A stretch of DNA of 64,000 bases. It comes from JAIEPM01 sp964546815. GTDB lineage: Bacteria; Cyanobacteriota; Vampirovibrionia; Obscuribacterales; Obscuribacteraceae. A program made the translations under genes and the position numbers. The stretch is from positions 62,001 through 126,000 of the forward strand of contig CAZJLR010000004.1 of NCBI GenBank assembly GCA_964546815.1. The letters are read 5' to 3'. The notes below the pieces were generated by a model. The model saw only the letters and a list, made by a program, of their open reading frames with translations, had not been told where the DNA came from and did not search any database. Positions 19,068 to 28,256 of the stretch are shown here, piece by piece; the stretch's first letter is position 1, and every line of letters starts with the position of its first letter.

Positions 19068-21553
19068 TTGACCTTAAAGACAGCTGACCGCATTCTGGCA
19101 AAGAGTAAGATGAGCAAGGCCACAAACATTAGTATTCCCAGCGGCGGTTCAGGCTTTGTCGGTATCAAGTTGGCGGAATTTGCAACATCAACAGGTTCAG
19201 CTGAGGCAGCAGTCGCCGCCGACTTGTCTTTACTATCGGCAGCTTTTTCTTTGGAAACTCCTTTTGCACTTTCAGCGACAGTAGCGCTTGTGCTCTGAGA
19301 CTTTTGTTGCGCTTGATTTATATCTCTGCGTGATAAAAGCGGATTTTGCGGAGCTGCTTGGTCTAACAAAATTACCGCAGAGCATTTCGGTGTGACTATG
19401 TGATATTTTTCTGCAAGCTGATCAGAGTTGACCTGATCGTTTGCACAAAGCTGACTAATGAATGGAGGTGCATCGACAGAACGAGTTGATCGCTCTTCAA
19501 ATCTACGATTCAGCCTGTATATATCACTCTGTCCAGCTAGCTCTGAAAACAATCTCTGCAAATCACCTTTAACACCATCGCCATGCCCCACAGGTTTAAT
19601 CCACCTGGCGGAGTCAAGCGAGCGACAGAGTTCATTTGGTCCTAATGTTGCCTGATAATCGAAAAGTTCTACTCCATTAGGATTCTCAATCGGCCAGATC
19701 TGTTGCAAATCGACCTGACCAAATTTTATTGATTGGGGACCATGAATCCAGACCACGTTGGCGCCTGCATCTCCAATATTTTGCAGCGCAAGCAAAATCG
19801 CGGCGGCATTATCTTGCCCTCCAACGCAGGCAGAATCACGAATACGTCCAATATCATGTTTCCATTCAAAGCTGCCCGTATCAATGTGCTTACTCAACAC
19901 AACAGGCTTATCCGAAGCCCAGATTAAAGTCGCATCGTTAAACTTGACGTCCTGCAATTCATCGCAAATTGATTTTGCAATGTCGCTCATACTGTCAGAG
20001 CCATCAAGTACGACAATCAATGGTTTAGCTTTGCTAACACGCGTCTTTTCTAAGCTTTGAATGACCTGCTTGCTCGGGTCTGCCGCATCTTCAGAAACAA
20101 AAATAGTTTTTCCTGCGTTTCGGCTGAATCGCGCGCTACCTTTGCCCTCAAAAAGTTCTGCGTTGCTGAATGAAGCCGGCTTATCTTTCGCGTTAACTGC
20201 TTTAATCACAGAAACATTTGAAGAATTTTTTTCCAAAACTGAGAGATTGACTGCAGATTTACCTGTCATCCCAAAATTGCGTTCGCTTATGAAGGGCAAA
20301 GCAGTTGAAACTTTCCCATCGCTTAGCACTTTCATGGGTGAATCAATTTGCACACAAAGATCAAGGTCGCCAGATACTGCAGGAGACTGAAGTAAAACGC
20401 GTCCTGGTCCCGCAGTAGCTATAAGCAAAGTCGACTGATAATTTCTCGCTCTATCTACATATTCAGCTCTGGCATTTTTTCTTTCGTGGAATACCGCTTC
20501 GCGTTTGACACCATCTACCATTAACCAGGCACCAGATACCACGGCTCCGGGCGGCAACATAATTTGAGCTCTGAGTTCGGGCGTAAAATACGACGCTTTC
20601 TTTGCGAATTTCATCTCCCAAACAAGATGCTCTGCCATCGCCTCAGGGTCTACAACGCCGCTGATACGCGAATCTTCAAGCTTCAAATCGCGTACGACAC
20701 CACCGACATCTTCTCCGGTAAAGTCCTTATCGTAAAAATAATCATAGTTATCATCGAGAAAAGAGTAGTGATCGCTAGGAATAAGTTTTGGACGAGGAAA
20801 TGTATTAAAGCTTTTGCCGCTAACCCTGTAGCATAATTCTCTCGCAAGCGATTCTGGAATTTGATTTTGAGAGTAGAAAAGATCACTGGAATTGAGTCCT
20901 CTGGTCAAAATCCTGGACATGACAAAGGGCATATTGAGAGTGACTAGCCCATAGCAAGAACGCAGATAAGTCTCAGTATCTCCAAAAGCTCTCATCAAAA
21001 GCACACTTGTGGGCAAATTCTCAGAATTGCTTGCGACTTGTGATTGACACAAAGTTGTAAGGTTTGACGAAAAGCTGTTAAGACCGCAAACGATCAAAAG
21101 CAGAGAGATACACAGATCTAAAGGAATCATCTTCAAATTGTGTTCTTTCAAAAGGGCACTTACTCTTTTGCGGGCTAAAAACGTAGCCCAGGCGGACGCC
21201 ATAGGAGAAAAGCCTAAAAATCCCAATCCCAGAAACAAAATTGCAATGAAGCTTATCGGTACTATCGGTAAAAAGACTGCCGCGTAAACCACCGATACAG
21301 CCAGAGCAAAACCGTTAAAAGCGCCAGCAATCATCAAATCAGCTTTACTTACCGCTTTCATGCCCAAAACACGCATAGAAAGGAAGGTTGAAACCGGTAC
21401 GAGCGCCACGCAAATGGAACAAAACAAAGAGGGTATCGGATCTGTATAAAAACTGGCGCACAAATGCATGCTGCCTTCGACTACTAATGCCGCAATAGGC
21501 ACGAAGATTCCGAAGATGACTTGAAATACATTAAAGAACGGAAAGTTTTTCAT
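19061..21553 (-). CDS. multi-spanning VIT/VWA protein with PEP-CTERM tail (exosortase substrate)
   Basis: An 830-residue membrane protein. Four to five hydrophobic segments occupy residues ~10-165. A VIT-like domain lies around 305-400 (AQIMLPPGAVVSGAWLMVDG; ARAEYVDRARNYQSTLL). A VWA domain follows from ~510 with the metal-site motif D517-G-S-D-S (VVLDGSDSMSD). The C-terminus has a Ser/Ala/Lys-rich stretch, then KPEPP at ~800, a hydrophobic helix and ARMRSAV, the layout of a PEP-CTERM sorting signal. It agrees with my recollection of the TIGR02921 integral PEP-CTERM family found beside exosortase O. Its function is unknown. Confidence 0.82.
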   Translation of the reverse strand: MKNFPFFNVFQVIFGIFVPIAALVVEGSMHLCASFYTDPIPSLFCSICVALVPVSTFLSMRVLGMKAVSKADLMIAGAFNGFALAVSVVYAAVFLPIVPISFIAILFLGLGFLGFSPMASAWATFLARKRVSALLKEHNLKMIPLDLCISLLLIVCGLNSFSSNLTTLCQSQVASNSENLPTSVLLMRAFGDTETYLRSCYGLVTLNMPFVMSRILTRGLNSSDLFYSQNQIPESLARELCYRVSGKSFNTFPRPKLIPSDHYSFLDDNYDYFYDKDFTGEDVGGVVRDLKLEDSRISGVVDPEAMAEHLVWEMKFAKKASYFTPELRAQIMLPPGAVVSGAWLMVDGVKREAVFHERKNARAEYVDRARNYQSTLLIATAGPGRVLLQSPAVSGDLDLCVQIDSPMKVLSDGKVSTALPFISERNFGMTGKSAVNLSVLEKNSSNVSVIKAVNAKDKPASFSNAELFEGKGSARFSRNAGKTIFVSEDAADPSKQVIQSLEKTRVSKAKPLIVVLDGSDSMSDIAKSICDELQDVKFNDATLIWASDKPVVLSKHIDTGSFEWKHDIGRIRDSACVGGQDNAAAILLALQNIGDAGANVVWIHGPQSIKFGQVDLQQIWPIENPNGVELFDYQATLGPNELCRSLDSARWIKPVGHGDGVKGDLQRLFSELAGQSDIYRLNRRFEERSTRSVDAPPFISQLCANDQVNSDQLAEKYHIVTPKCSAVILLDQAAPQNPLLSRRDINQAQQKSQSTSATVAESAKGVSKEKAADSKDKSAATAASAEPVDVANSANLIPTKPEPPLGILMFVALLILLFARMRSAVFKVKC

Positions 21554-21652
21554 TCTGCGCCAGAGGCTCTATTGAAAGGTCTTGTACCAGCCTACCATTA
21601 ATCCGCGTTCTCGCGCAACGCGCCCCAAAAGCTCAGCCAGTATTGTATTTAG

Positions 21653-22636
21653 CTACTTTCGCCGCACGCTGAACATGACACCGCCAAGAACAATGGCTAT
21701 GCCAGTCCAGGACTGAGGCGAAAGGGTCACCCCACGTTCAAAAAGCATGTCCACCAGGAGGGCCAGCACAGGCAGCACAAACTGAAGCGTTGAAATTGCC
21801 ATCAAACTCATGTGCCTGATCATATATAGATATAAGGTGAATGCCAGTACAGAACTCATCACAGCCATGTACAAAACGGAAAGGAATGCAGCCATCGGCA
21901 GCGGCCAGAAAACCCATTTTTCACCGCACAAAAAGCTGCCGACCCAAACAGGAATATCAGTAGCAAACAAAAATATGGTTGCCGAGGCAATCGGGTGCAT
22001 GTGTGTACTGCGCCCTTTCAAAGTTATATTTGAAAGACTGGTGAAAAATGCCGCAACCAGAGCAAGCCCAATTCCCCAGGCTTGATCACTTGAAGCGTGC
22101 ATGCGATCCTGGCAAACAAGTACCACACCCATCAAACAAAAGATGAAACTAAAAATAGTGCGTCTGTGCACCTTTTCCAAACCGCCGCAAACTGCAATTA
22201 GTGCCACCATAAGCGGTGACGTAGCCATAATTACAGAGGCCAGTCCGCCAGAAATTGAAACTTCTGCAGAATAAATGAAACACTGATACATGCCGTTTAA
22301 GAAGCCGGATAACATCAGCCAGGCTATTTCAGACTTGCTAGGCTTTGGTATTCTTTTTTTGAACAAAAACCACAATGGTATGTAAAATGCCAGCGCCAAA
22401 ACAAAACGAATGGCACCGGCAAAATTTGGCGGATATCCTGTAACAGGTGCAACTGAAATGCGCATTGCATACCAGGTTGTGCCCCAGATGAGGCAGCAAA
22501 CCGAATAACAAATTGCCACAAAGACACGTGTTCGCTTAGCCTCAGCCGCAGCTGATGAGCCTGCTTCTTGCTCCACTTTGGCTGCCAACTTGCCAGCGTC
22601 GGTATCTTCACTAACGCTTTCGTCTGGGGATGCCAT
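21653..22636 (-). CDS. DMT/EamA family transporter
   Basis: A 327-residue inner-membrane carrier with about ten predicted helices and two EamA repeats, beginning with CCLIWGTTWYAMRISV and with a second half starting around WGIGLALVAAFFTSLSNITL. Such proteins usually export metabolites or amino acids; the substrate is not predictable. A short charged cytoplasmic N-terminus (~35 residues) precedes helix 1. It lies 37 nt downstream of the alpha/beta hydrolase gene on the same strand and could share its transcript. Confidence 0.9.
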   Translation of the reverse strand: MASPDESVSEDTDAGKLAAKVEQEAGSSAAAEAKRTRVFVAICYSVCCLIWGTTWYAMRISVAPVTGYPPNFAGAIRFVLALAFYIPLWFLFKKRIPKPSKSEIAWLMLSGFLNGMYQCFIYSAEVSISGGLASVIMATSPLMVALIAVCGGLEKVHRRTIFSFIFCLMGVVLVCQDRMHASSDQAWGIGLALVAAFFTSLSNITLKGRSTHMHPIASATIFLFATDIPVWVGSFLCGEKWVFWPLPMAAFLSVLYMAVMSSVLAFTLYLYMIRHMSLMAISTLQFVLPVLALLVDMLFERGVTLSPQSWTGIAIVLGGVMFSVRRK

Positions 22637-22673
22637 TTAGATATGAACTAGCCTGAAAAGTGAAGTTGAAAGA

Positions 22674-23774
22674 TCAGTGAACTAGAGTTCCGCCCAGTTC
22701 AGCAATACTCTGTTCTAGCTTTTTAAGATGGACGCGATTGTCAGCGCTGTGATCTTGCAGCCACATTCCTAGACTGTCAATTATTGAGGCGCGCATGAAA
22801 GCTGTCTCTAACTGCAAATGCCCATAGCTGCCCTTCCAACAAATGCGCATATCGTCAGACCGCATGGTCATCATCAAATCAGTCAGGTGCTTTGGCAGTA
22901 CGCATTTGTCATTGCTACCTTGAATCACCAACAAAGGCAAATGCACGGCTGTGTTTTTGCTCCATTCAAGTGTTTTCTCGACAAAGAAATCAACTGCAAT
23001 GAGTTCTTTCAAAGTCAGGGCTTTGACAATGAAAGGATCGTCCAACATTTCATTGGCAATTTCAGGCATTGGTGAAACCAATTCAGTTAGAAACTTTTTG
23101 AGATCTACCTGATGATTGCTGCTCAAAATTGCTTTCACACCTTCTTTGATATCACTGCCGGTGCTGTACATTTTTGGATTTACACCGATTGCCGGAGCTG
23201 AAATTGCAACTCCATTTATTAGCTCGGGATATTCACCGGCCAGCCTGATGCAATAGGTACAGCCAAGACTCTCGCCCATTGCAATTAAAGGAATATTTGG
23301 ATATTTAGCCTTAATTGCCTGCACAACTTTGACTATGTCTTGATAGCTCAATTCGTTGTTTAGTTCTGTTTTTTCGCCTTTCGGTTTTTCCTTACCGTTG
23401 TCATCGAATTTATTTCGGCCGAAGCCGCGCATATCTACACTTACAACACCAATGTTGTTGATTGCCAAAGTCCTGGCAAGCACCCGGTAGCGGCGCCCAT
23501 GCAAAGTCAAACCATGAATAGCAAGAATGACAGACTTCAATTCACCCTTAGCCGGCATCCACTGATAGGTCGGCAAACCTGAGGCTTCGGAGAAGGGTCC
23601 ATCTTCCGAATAGACATACTGACTGGCGATGGACGGGTCGATTAGTTCAGCATAAGTCGACGGCATCGTACTTTCACCGGCAAAAGCCCCAGGCGTTGTC
23701 AGCAAGAATGCAATTATTAACGCGAATATTTTGACGAGGCCGTGATTCTTTTTCTCTTGAGCACTCAAATTCAT
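22674..23774 (-). CDS. secreted alpha/beta hydrolase (lysophospholipase/monoacylglycerol lipase-like)
   Basis: About 366 residues from the ATG at 23774, preferred because AGGGGG lies upstream and a signal peptide (KIFALIIAFLLTTPGAFAG) then falls near the N-terminus; the frame opens at 23822. It has the oxyanion region AIHGLTLHGRRY, the Asp motif VDMRGFG, the nucleophile elbow GESLGCTY, the acid in VIQGSNDKCV and the His in GSYGHLQLE. The product is an exported serine hydrolase likely acting on lipid esters. It is related to the two other hydrolases in the window (24110 and 55558). Confidence 0.85.
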   Translation of the reverse strand: MNLSAQEKKNHGLVKIFALIIAFLLTTPGAFAGESTMPSTYAELIDPSIASQYVYSEDGPFSEASGLPTYQWMPAKGELKSVILAIHGLTLHGRRYRVLARTLAINNIGVVSVDMRGFGRNKFDDNGKEKPKGEKTELNNELSYQDIVKVVQAIKAKYPNIPLIAMGESLGCTYCIRLAGEYPELINGVAISAPAIGVNPKMYSTGSDIKEGVKAILSSNHQVDLKKFLTELVSPMPEIANEMLDDPFIVKALTLKELIAVDFFVEKTLEWSKNTAVHLPLLVIQGSNDKCVLPKHLTDLMMTMRSDDMRICWKGSYGHLQLETAFMRASIIDSLGMWLQDHSADNRVHLKKLEQSIAELGGTLVH

Positions 23775-24109
23775 AGAGCCAATAAGCCCCCTAAATATCA
23801 TTAACGAAGTAGAGAATAGCATGAAAACGCGCTAAAAGACGGCATCTCATCGGTTAAAACTGGTCAAGCTGATTGCCAAAAGCGGCTCTAAAAGAGGATC
23901 TTTCGCATATCCATTTCATCTACTTGAAATCACTAGCATACTTTAGGCTTCAAGAAAAGACCGAAAATCGACAGTCTCAAGCTTGAGCCAATCCATATGA
24001 GAAAACTGATCAAAACCCAATGGAATTTTTTTCACTGGTCGGAAACAATATAAACCGCTGCCATCCCGGCGGCTTAATCCAAACAAAAGCGAGAAAAAGG
24101 AATTTTGCA
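23775..24109. other. divergent intergenic region between two hydrolase genes
   Basis: This 335-bp gap separates two divergent alpha/beta hydrolase genes. A perfect 12-bp palindrome, CTCAAGCTTGAG, lies at 23976-23987 and could be a regulator site. I see no convincing promoter boxes, terminator or coding potential beyond N-terminal extensions of the flanking frames. Confidence 0.4.
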
Positions 24110-25855
24110 ATGGCGGCTCAAAATATTCGAAAGTTAGTATCTGTTGCAACGGGAGTCTTAATCGCTTCAACTCTTATATTGCAACAAGTAAAAGCAGAAG
24201 ATACGAGCGCGAAGACGAGTACAACTGCAGACAGTGCCACCGAATCTGCAATTGATGCAATTACAAATCAGGCAAAAACAAAGTTTGACGAAACCCAATC
24301 AAACGCATTCATGTTAATCATGAATGGAAAAAATGATGAAGCAAGAAAGCTCGTCGAAGATGCAATTGCAAAAAGCAAAGGTGAGGCAAAGCAAGCAGAT
24401 CTCTACTATTTGATGGCAGCCATAGAGAAGATGTCGGACAACACGGCTGCCGCGATAAAAGATCTCAATATAGTTTTGAAAACTCTGCCGGCTCCAAAAA
24501 GCAATGAAGACTTTGTCAACGCCGCACTGCTCCATAAAAGGCTTGGAGACTGCTATTACAGCGAACGCACAATTCCTGCCGCAATTTCCAGTTACACTGC
24601 CGCGCTGGCTGATTGCCAGCATCTAGCAAAAAATTCTTCACTGACTGCGGCAGTTCTCGAAGCTCTCACTGGAACATACACATATGACAAGCAATATGCT
24701 ACGGCTGAGACTTTCGGCAAAAAACTTCTTGAAATAAGAACAGAAAAAGCTAAAAGCGGATTGCTCGATGATATAGGCGCACTGTTTTGGGCTCGCATTC
24801 AACTTCTTGGAATTTACAGGCATGAAGGAAAAGAAGAAGAACGCAAAAAACTAGCAGCCGAGTCAACAGTACTATTAGATAAATTGCTTGCATTGCGGGC
24901 GCAAATTGATGCCAGCGATACGATTCCTGAGCTAGAAAAGCTCAAAACAGAATTTGAACAAAGATACATTATCGAGTTCCACCCGACCACGCCAGCTGAA
25001 TATCTCTGGCTGGCAGACGAATTCAAAATGCGCACCATGCCACTAATTCAATGGCCGGCAAAAACAGCAAAAGCCAAAGCTGCCATGTTGTGCATACACG
25101 GACTGGGATTAGATAACCGCTCTTTCACAGACTTTGCCAGAGAAATGGCTAACAGAGGCATAAGTGTCTACGCACTCGATGTAAGAGGCTTCGGCTCATG
25201 GCAAACAACGCAGGGGCAAGAAGACGTACAATTTGGTGAAGCCATAAAAGACATTGGCGCAGTTTTGACCTTGATAAAACAAAGGGAAAACTTGCCCACC
25301 TTTTTGCTGGGTGAATCAATGGGAGGAGCAATCGCACTGAGAGGTGCAGCAGCTTTTGGAGACCTAATGGCAGGACTCATCTCATCGGTTCCTTCAGCTG
25401 AGCGTTTTCAAGAAAAACGCATGGGATTTTCTGTTGCATATCATTTGCTTCAAGGTAAAAACAAACCATTTCGCGTTGGCGACATGGTGACAGCTCAAGC
25501 AACCAGCAGCGCATCACTAACCAAGAAATGGAAAGCTGATTACAAAGCAAAAATGGATATGTCTCCAAAAGAACTTATCAAGTTTGCGATATTCATGCGC
25601 ACCACCAAACGCGAATGCGAACACATAAAAACGACTCCAGTTTTTGTGATTCAAGGGTTAAAAGACAAGCTTGTAAAACCACAAGGTACATTCGAACTAT
25701 TCGATGCGGTGGCCAGTGACGACAAAATTCTATTTATAGTCAGCAAAGAAGAGCACCTCATATTCGAAGGGGCAAGCCAATCTAAATTGATTTTAGACAC
25801 ACTTGACACCTGGATTGACCAACATCTTCCGGCAAAAGCGAAAGCAGCCGAGTAA
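24110..25855 (+). CDS. secreted TPR-alpha/beta hydrolase fusion
   Basis: About 581 residues from the ATG at 24110, which has AAAAAGGA upstream and is followed by a signal peptide ending near VKAED; the open frame begins at 24020. Residues ~60-280 are TPR-like helical repeats (EARKLVEDAIAKSKGEAKQA; IPAAISSYTAALADC). Residues ~315-575 form a serine hydrolase: CIHGLGLDNRSF, LDVRGFGSW, nucleophile GESMGGAI, acid in QGLKDKLVKP and His in KEEHLIFEG. The family includes lysophospholipases. The TPR part probably recruits partners or senses substrate in the periplasm. Confidence 0.86.
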   Translation: MAAQNIRKLVSVATGVLIASTLILQQVKAEDTSAKTSTTADSATESAIDAITNQAKTKFDETQSNAFMLIMNGKNDEARKLVEDAIAKSKGEAKQADLYYLMAAIEKMSDNTAAAIKDLNIVLKTLPAPKSNEDFVNAALLHKRLGDCYYSERTIPAAISSYTAALADCQHLAKNSSLTAAVLEALTGTYTYDKQYATAETFGKKLLEIRTEKAKSGLLDDIGALFWARIQLLGIYRHEGKEEERKKLAAESTVLLDKLLALRAQIDASDTIPELEKLKTEFEQRYIIEFHPTTPAEYLWLADEFKMRTMPLIQWPAKTAKAKAAMLCIHGLGLDNRSFTDFAREMANRGISVYALDVRGFGSWQTTQGQEDVQFGEAIKDIGAVLTLIKQRENLPTFLLGESMGGAIALRGAAAFGDLMAGLISSVPSAERFQEKRMGFSVAYHLLQGKNKPFRVGDMVTAQATSSASLTKKWKADYKAKMDMSPKELIKFAIFMRTTKRECEHIKTTPVFVIQGLKDKLVKPQGTFELFDAVASDDKILFIVSKEEHLIFEGASQSKLILDTLDTWIDQHLPAKAKAAE

Positions 25856-25894
25856 ATTGCCCGTGGGAAAAACACCAATGAGGACATTGCAGAA

Positions 25895-25925
25895 CAGTGT
25901 GCTCGGGGCTACTATGGGCACACTG
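25895..25925. other. inverted repeat upstream of the clostripain gene
   Basis: CAGTGTGC and GCACACTG form an 8-bp perfect stem around a 15-nt loop. No T-tract follows, so it is not a clear intrinsic terminator; it may be a regulator site. Confidence 0.3.
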
Positions 25926-26038
25926 GCACAGGGGCATATTAGCCGCGTATAGATCCGCGCACATACATTCGACAAGCTTTGCTTTGGCGGGGTGGAACTG
26001 AGTCGTTTGCGGATCCTATTGTCCCTGTGGAGGACGCA

Positions 26039-27808
26039 ATGGATAATCCAGTAGTTCATACCGACCTGGGGGTCGGTAAATTGTGCTTTGCTCCCCAATT
26101 AGAAGGCAAAGACAAAGCAGAACAACTATCAGCCGCAGCCTGGAAAGAATTAGATAAAGTTGCGGGCGCAGTTAAAGACACAATAAAACAACTGCCTGGC
26201 AGCGACACGGTCAAACGCATATGCGATTCTTTGCCGCTGCTCTTAAAACCCGTACCGCCCAAAAAGTCGGAATGGACTATTTCCATAGATTTCACAACTG
26301 ATTTCGGTGATGGTCAGGGAGTAGAAAGCGGTCTGGACAGGCTGCAAGCTTTTGCAAAGCGAACAAAAGGAAAAGATGTCACAATCGTGGCTCAAGCCGC
26401 AGTACCAGATTCATTTGATTTTGATTTTTTCTCCGGCGTGAAAATAGCTACACCAGGCACAAAGTACACATTGCAAAAATATGTCGTCAAAAACGGCGAG
26501 ATCAAGTTGGCAGCAGAAACACCCTCAAAAGGTTATGCTGAAGATTTAGAAGAGCTTTTGACGTATGCCGGCAAGAATCAGCCATCAAAACGCTCTGCGC
26601 TAATAATTGACTCGCATGGAGTGGGCAACGAAGGCTTGCTGGGCGACACAGGCAAGGCTTCTGTAGACGACTTTGTCAAAGCTGTACAAAATGGGCTCAA
26701 GGCTAATGGACAAGAAAAGCTAGACATGCTCGATTTTGACGCCTGTTTGATGGGTGCAAGTGAAGCATTGGCTCGCGTTTCAAAAATAACCGACAATCTG
26801 GTGGCATCAGCAGAAACAGAATCGATTTATCAAGGTCAAAATTACATCGCACCCTTCACTCGCCTGCTTGAAAAACCAGAAACAGACGGAAAGACGCTGG
26901 CGCGAGACATTGTCGCCAGCACTCACAAAGATATGGAAGACTGGAAAAAAGAGGGATGGCACCCTACTGTAGAAACGCTGGCACATTTCCAATTGCGCGA
27001 ATATGCAGAATTTAGAAAAAGCCTGGACAGCTTTGGAGACAAACTGGCTGTAGTGGTCAACGAAAAAAACAACAGAGAAATTATAGAGAACGCCATCGAC
27101 AAATCGAGAAAATATGGCAGCCTCAGCCCATTGTTCGCATTGCTTGGAGGAGGCACTGGCGGCAGAAACAGAGCCGACATCAAAGAATTTACAGAAAACA
27201 TCATTTCAGCAATAGACTCTGGTGAAATTGAAGATCCCGATCGTCAAATAAAGAAGGCCGCACAAGAAGTGCTGAATAAGCGCAGCATACTCGTAGACTC
27301 TTATCACGGCAACGAAGACTTTGCGCGAGCAGGAGGGGTTTCAGACTTCCTTCCCAGCAAATACTTGAGAAACATATCAAAAGAAGCGTCTCTCCAAACA
27401 TCAGCGGGTCGCCTCTGCAACTTGACCGAGCCAAAGAACTTCGATGCCATCGACAAAACAGAAAAGACGCGAACTGAATTTCTGCAGAAGGTTCAAGCCG
27501 AACTGTTCTGGAATCGACCAGTTTGGATATTTCCTGGTCTGCCTGGTGTATCTAAAGAAGTCGAAGCAATGGACAAGCACAGCGAAGCATTTCGCAAAGC
27601 AGAAACAGCAGAAAAACGGGCGGCAGCATTTAAGCTAATGCACGAGTCAGCTACTGCATTGAATGAAACTGAGATATTCAAAAACGCTTACAACAAAGAG
27701 TACAGCAAGATGGAAGCAAATGTGTCCAAAGTGTACAAAGCCAATTTTGTGGAGGAAGGCACAAGTGGCTGGTCTAAATTCAGACTCAAACTAAAGGACA
27801 GTAAGTAA
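26039..27808 (+). CDS. clostripain-family (C11) cysteine peptidase
   Basis: About 589 residues from the ATG at 26039, chosen because TGGAGGA lies 6 nt upstream; the frame extends back to 25979. The clan CD catalytic pair is present: H193 in IIDSHGVGNEG and C236 in LDFDACLMGASE, each following a hydrophobic strand as in clostripain. Such enzymes cut after Arg or Lys. No signal peptide or membrane helix is visible, which is odd for this usually secreted family. The C-terminal ~250 residues are helical and charged and probably contain the pro- or regulatory part. Confidence 0.85.
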   Translation: MDNPVVHTDLGVGKLCFAPQLEGKDKAEQLSAAAWKELDKVAGAVKDTIKQLPGSDTVKRICDSLPLLLKPVPPKKSEWTISIDFTTDFGDGQGVESGLDRLQAFAKRTKGKDVTIVAQAAVPDSFDFDFFSGVKIATPGTKYTLQKYVVKNGEIKLAAETPSKGYAEDLEELLTYAGKNQPSKRSALIIDSHGVGNEGLLGDTGKASVDDFVKAVQNGLKANGQEKLDMLDFDACLMGASEALARVSKITDNLVASAETESIYQGQNYIAPFTRLLEKPETDGKTLARDIVASTHKDMEDWKKEGWHPTVETLAHFQLREYAEFRKSLDSFGDKLAVVVNEKNNREIIENAIDKSRKYGSLSPLFALLGGGTGGRNRADIKEFTENIISAIDSGEIEDPDRQIKKAAQEVLNKRSILVDSYHGNEDFARAGGVSDFLPSKYLRNISKEASLQTSAGRLCNLTEPKNFDAIDKTEKTRTEFLQKVQAELFWNRPVWIFPGLPGVSKEVEAMDKHSEAFRKAETAEKRAAAFKLMHESATALNETEIFKNAYNKEYSKMEANVSKVYKANFVEEGTSGWSKFRLKLKDSK

Positions 27809-27831
27809 CAACTGGGACAATTTGCAAAAAT

Positions 27832-27873
27832 CAAATCGCGGCACGTGGGGTAAACATCACTAGCCGCGATTTG
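27832..27873. promoter_or_regulatory. 11-bp perfect inverted repeat
   Basis: CAAATCGCGGC (27832-27842) and GCCGCGATTTG (27863-27873) flank a 20-nt loop immediately upstream of a promoter. It could end the clostripain transcript or be an operator for the following RNA/sigma factor unit; no T-tract supports a classical terminator. Confidence 0.4.
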
Positions 27874-27879
27874 AGCATA

Positions 27880-27907
27880 TTGCCGATATTGAAAAAACGT
27901 TCATAAT
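27880..27907 (+). promoter_or_regulatory. putative promoter of a non-coding RNA or sigma factor leader
   Basis: TTGCCG (27880-27885) and CATAAT (27902-27907) are separated by 16 bp. Transcription would begin near 27914 and run into several RNA hairpins. Confidence 0.5.
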
Positions 27908-27913
27908 GTCTAA

Positions 27914-28140
27914 ACTTCGTTCACTACTTCAGCTTGTGACGAGCTCAGGCTCTCGCTCGCCTATATTTTGCTGGTTTCACACCGCAGTTTCTCTAATGCC
28001 AAATAACACAAACTCACTTTTGCTCCGCGAAAGCGGATCGCCTTGCCTTCTTGAAAGAGAAGAAGCAATTTATATCAGGTACGCCTGGATATTCGACCCT
28101 GTCTTAGATCTTTTGTGGATCTCAGGCAGGTTTCTTTTTA
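27914..28140 (+). ncRNA. candidate structured RNA (~225 nt) upstream of the primary sigma factor
   Basis: The stretch lies between a promoter and an intrinsic terminator and contains consecutive hairpins. TCCGC-GAAA-GCGGA (28024-28037) has a GNRA tetraloop. TTGCCTTCTT pairs with AAGAAGCAA (28043-28068) with one bulge. An ATATCAGG stem closed by a TACG loop pairs with CCTGGATAT (28072-28092). Smaller stems occur near 27931-27952. An open frame of 84 codons here has unlikely composition and no ribosome site. It could be an independent small RNA or an attenuating leader of the sigma gene. No match to tmRNA, RNase P or SRP RNA signatures was seen. Confidence 0.45.
28098..28140 (+). terminator. 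intrinsic terminator
   Basis: A 13-bp stem (28098-28110 with 28118-28130, two G-T wobbles) with a 7-nt loop is followed directly by TTTCTTTTT. It ends 117 nt before the sigma factor ATG. Confidence 0.75.
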
Positions 28141-28256
28141 GCCGTATAAGCGGCAAATAAAAGCCCGCAACCCAAGCAAATAACAATCGCTATTCCCCTG
28201 CTCAAGAGGAGTATGTTTTCTGCCGCCACTTTAATTCAAGAATCAGAGGTCAGTTT

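Noticed and set aside
27906..28160. 84-codon open frame upstream of the sigma factor
   Set aside because: Ser/Leu/Cys-rich composition unlike neighbours, no ribosome site, overlaps several RNA hairpins and a terminator; better explained as non-coding RNA.
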